From Roseiarcus fermentans (GTDB taxonomy: Bacteria; Pseudomonadota; Alphaproteobacteria; Rhizobiales; Beijerinckiaceae), in the NCBI RefSeq assembly GCF_003315135.1, contig NZ_QNRK01000014.1, positions 1-64,000 on the forward strand: 64,000 bases of DNA, read 5' to 3'. How positions within the stretch are numbered: the first letter of the stretch is position 1; every line of letters begins with the position of its first letter. A program made the position numbers and the translations under genes. The notes beneath the pieces were generated by a model that saw only the letters and a list, made by a program, of their open reading frames with translations, was not told the origin of the DNA and did not search any database. Below are positions 63,826-64,000 of this stretch, piece by piece.

Positions 63826-64000
63826 ATCGACTTCCCCACCCCAACGTGACACTGCGTCATCGCTGCTCTGCAAAAAGCTACGGGCAAAGTTGACGTTCGT
63901 CAAGTTCAAAAGTATTCTGCACGGTAATCGCTTGAGCGAGATGGGATTCTGCGCAAGACTTGATATGATTCATGGAGGACCTCGAAACAGTGAGGCCCGG

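Noticed and set aside
63960-64000. Start of a plus-strand gene at the window end
   Set aside because: Only about 12 codons after an ATG are available; nothing can be supported.

Overview
The window is a very GC-rich chromosome segment from an alphaproteobacterium, most likely of the order Hyphomicrobiales/Rhizobiales (Beijerinckiaceae- or Bradyrhizobium-like). This is inferred from two class I polyhydroxyalkanoate (PHA) synthases, a full hopanoid gene set including the side-chain genes, an ATP-grasp/alpha-E/transglutaminase triad, intergenic repeats of the type TTGCGAGGAGC...GCGACGAAGCAA, and a PEPxxWA-CTERM protein. No rRNA, tRNA, CRISPR array, transposase or phage gene was seen. The species cannot be named from the sequence alone.

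Layout. 0.3-18 kb: an HSL-type esterase behind an inverted-repeat operator; a PHA synthase with a 310-residue low-complexity N-terminal extension; a small exported protein; AlaC-type aminotransferase; a gene-poor kilobase; a second, standard PHA synthase; a divergent polysaccharide export pair (outer-membrane lipoprotein and Wzz/GumC-like protein); an AtoE-type short-chain fatty acid transporter; Aat; the ATP-grasp/alpha-E/transglutaminase triad; then about 1.1 kb of nested inverted repeats. 18.6-43.4 kb: a sulfotransferase, then the hopanoid island. MlaA and HpnN lie on the minus strand. HpnM, HpnA-E, squalene-hopene cyclase and HpnG lie on the plus strand, mostly with 4-base ATGA overlaps. 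After a 4-kb insert (MATE pump, TetR regulator, alpha/beta hydrolase, SDR), HpnL-HpnI-HpnJ-HpnK, IspH and HpnH lie on the minus strand. Together these cover isoprenoid supply, squalene formation (HpnC/D/E), cyclisation, adenosylhopane formation (HpnH), its processing (HpnG), glucosamine and cyclitol decoration (HpnI/K/J), and likely transport (HpnN, MlaA, HpnM).

43.5-55.3 kb: an MFS efflux pump and an unknown 180-residue protein, each behind a copy of the same roughly 183-bp upstream module; a P19/cupredoxin/FTR1/NapH-like iron uptake operon; two small unknown genes; clpS overlapping an aldo/keto reductase gene; a CFA-type methyltransferase behind a perfect palindrome; and a Tat-exported DUF1254/DUF1214 protein. 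55.3-63.9 kb: two small possible genes; a six-gene operon (NMT1-type ABC importer, cytosine-deaminase-like amidohydrolase, FAD-linked oxidase, flavodoxin-fold quinone reductase) divergent from RidA and creatininase-family genes, which looks like an uptake and breakdown pathway for a nitrogen heterocycle or cyclic amide; and finally a lower-GC PEPxxWA-CTERM surface protein.

The least explained signals are the duplicated upstream module (45.1/46.2 kb), the paired TetR-type operators (34.4/35.1 kb), the apparent CTG start of hpnK, the transglutaminase-like protein lacking its catalytic cysteine, and the long N-terminal extension on one PHA synthase.
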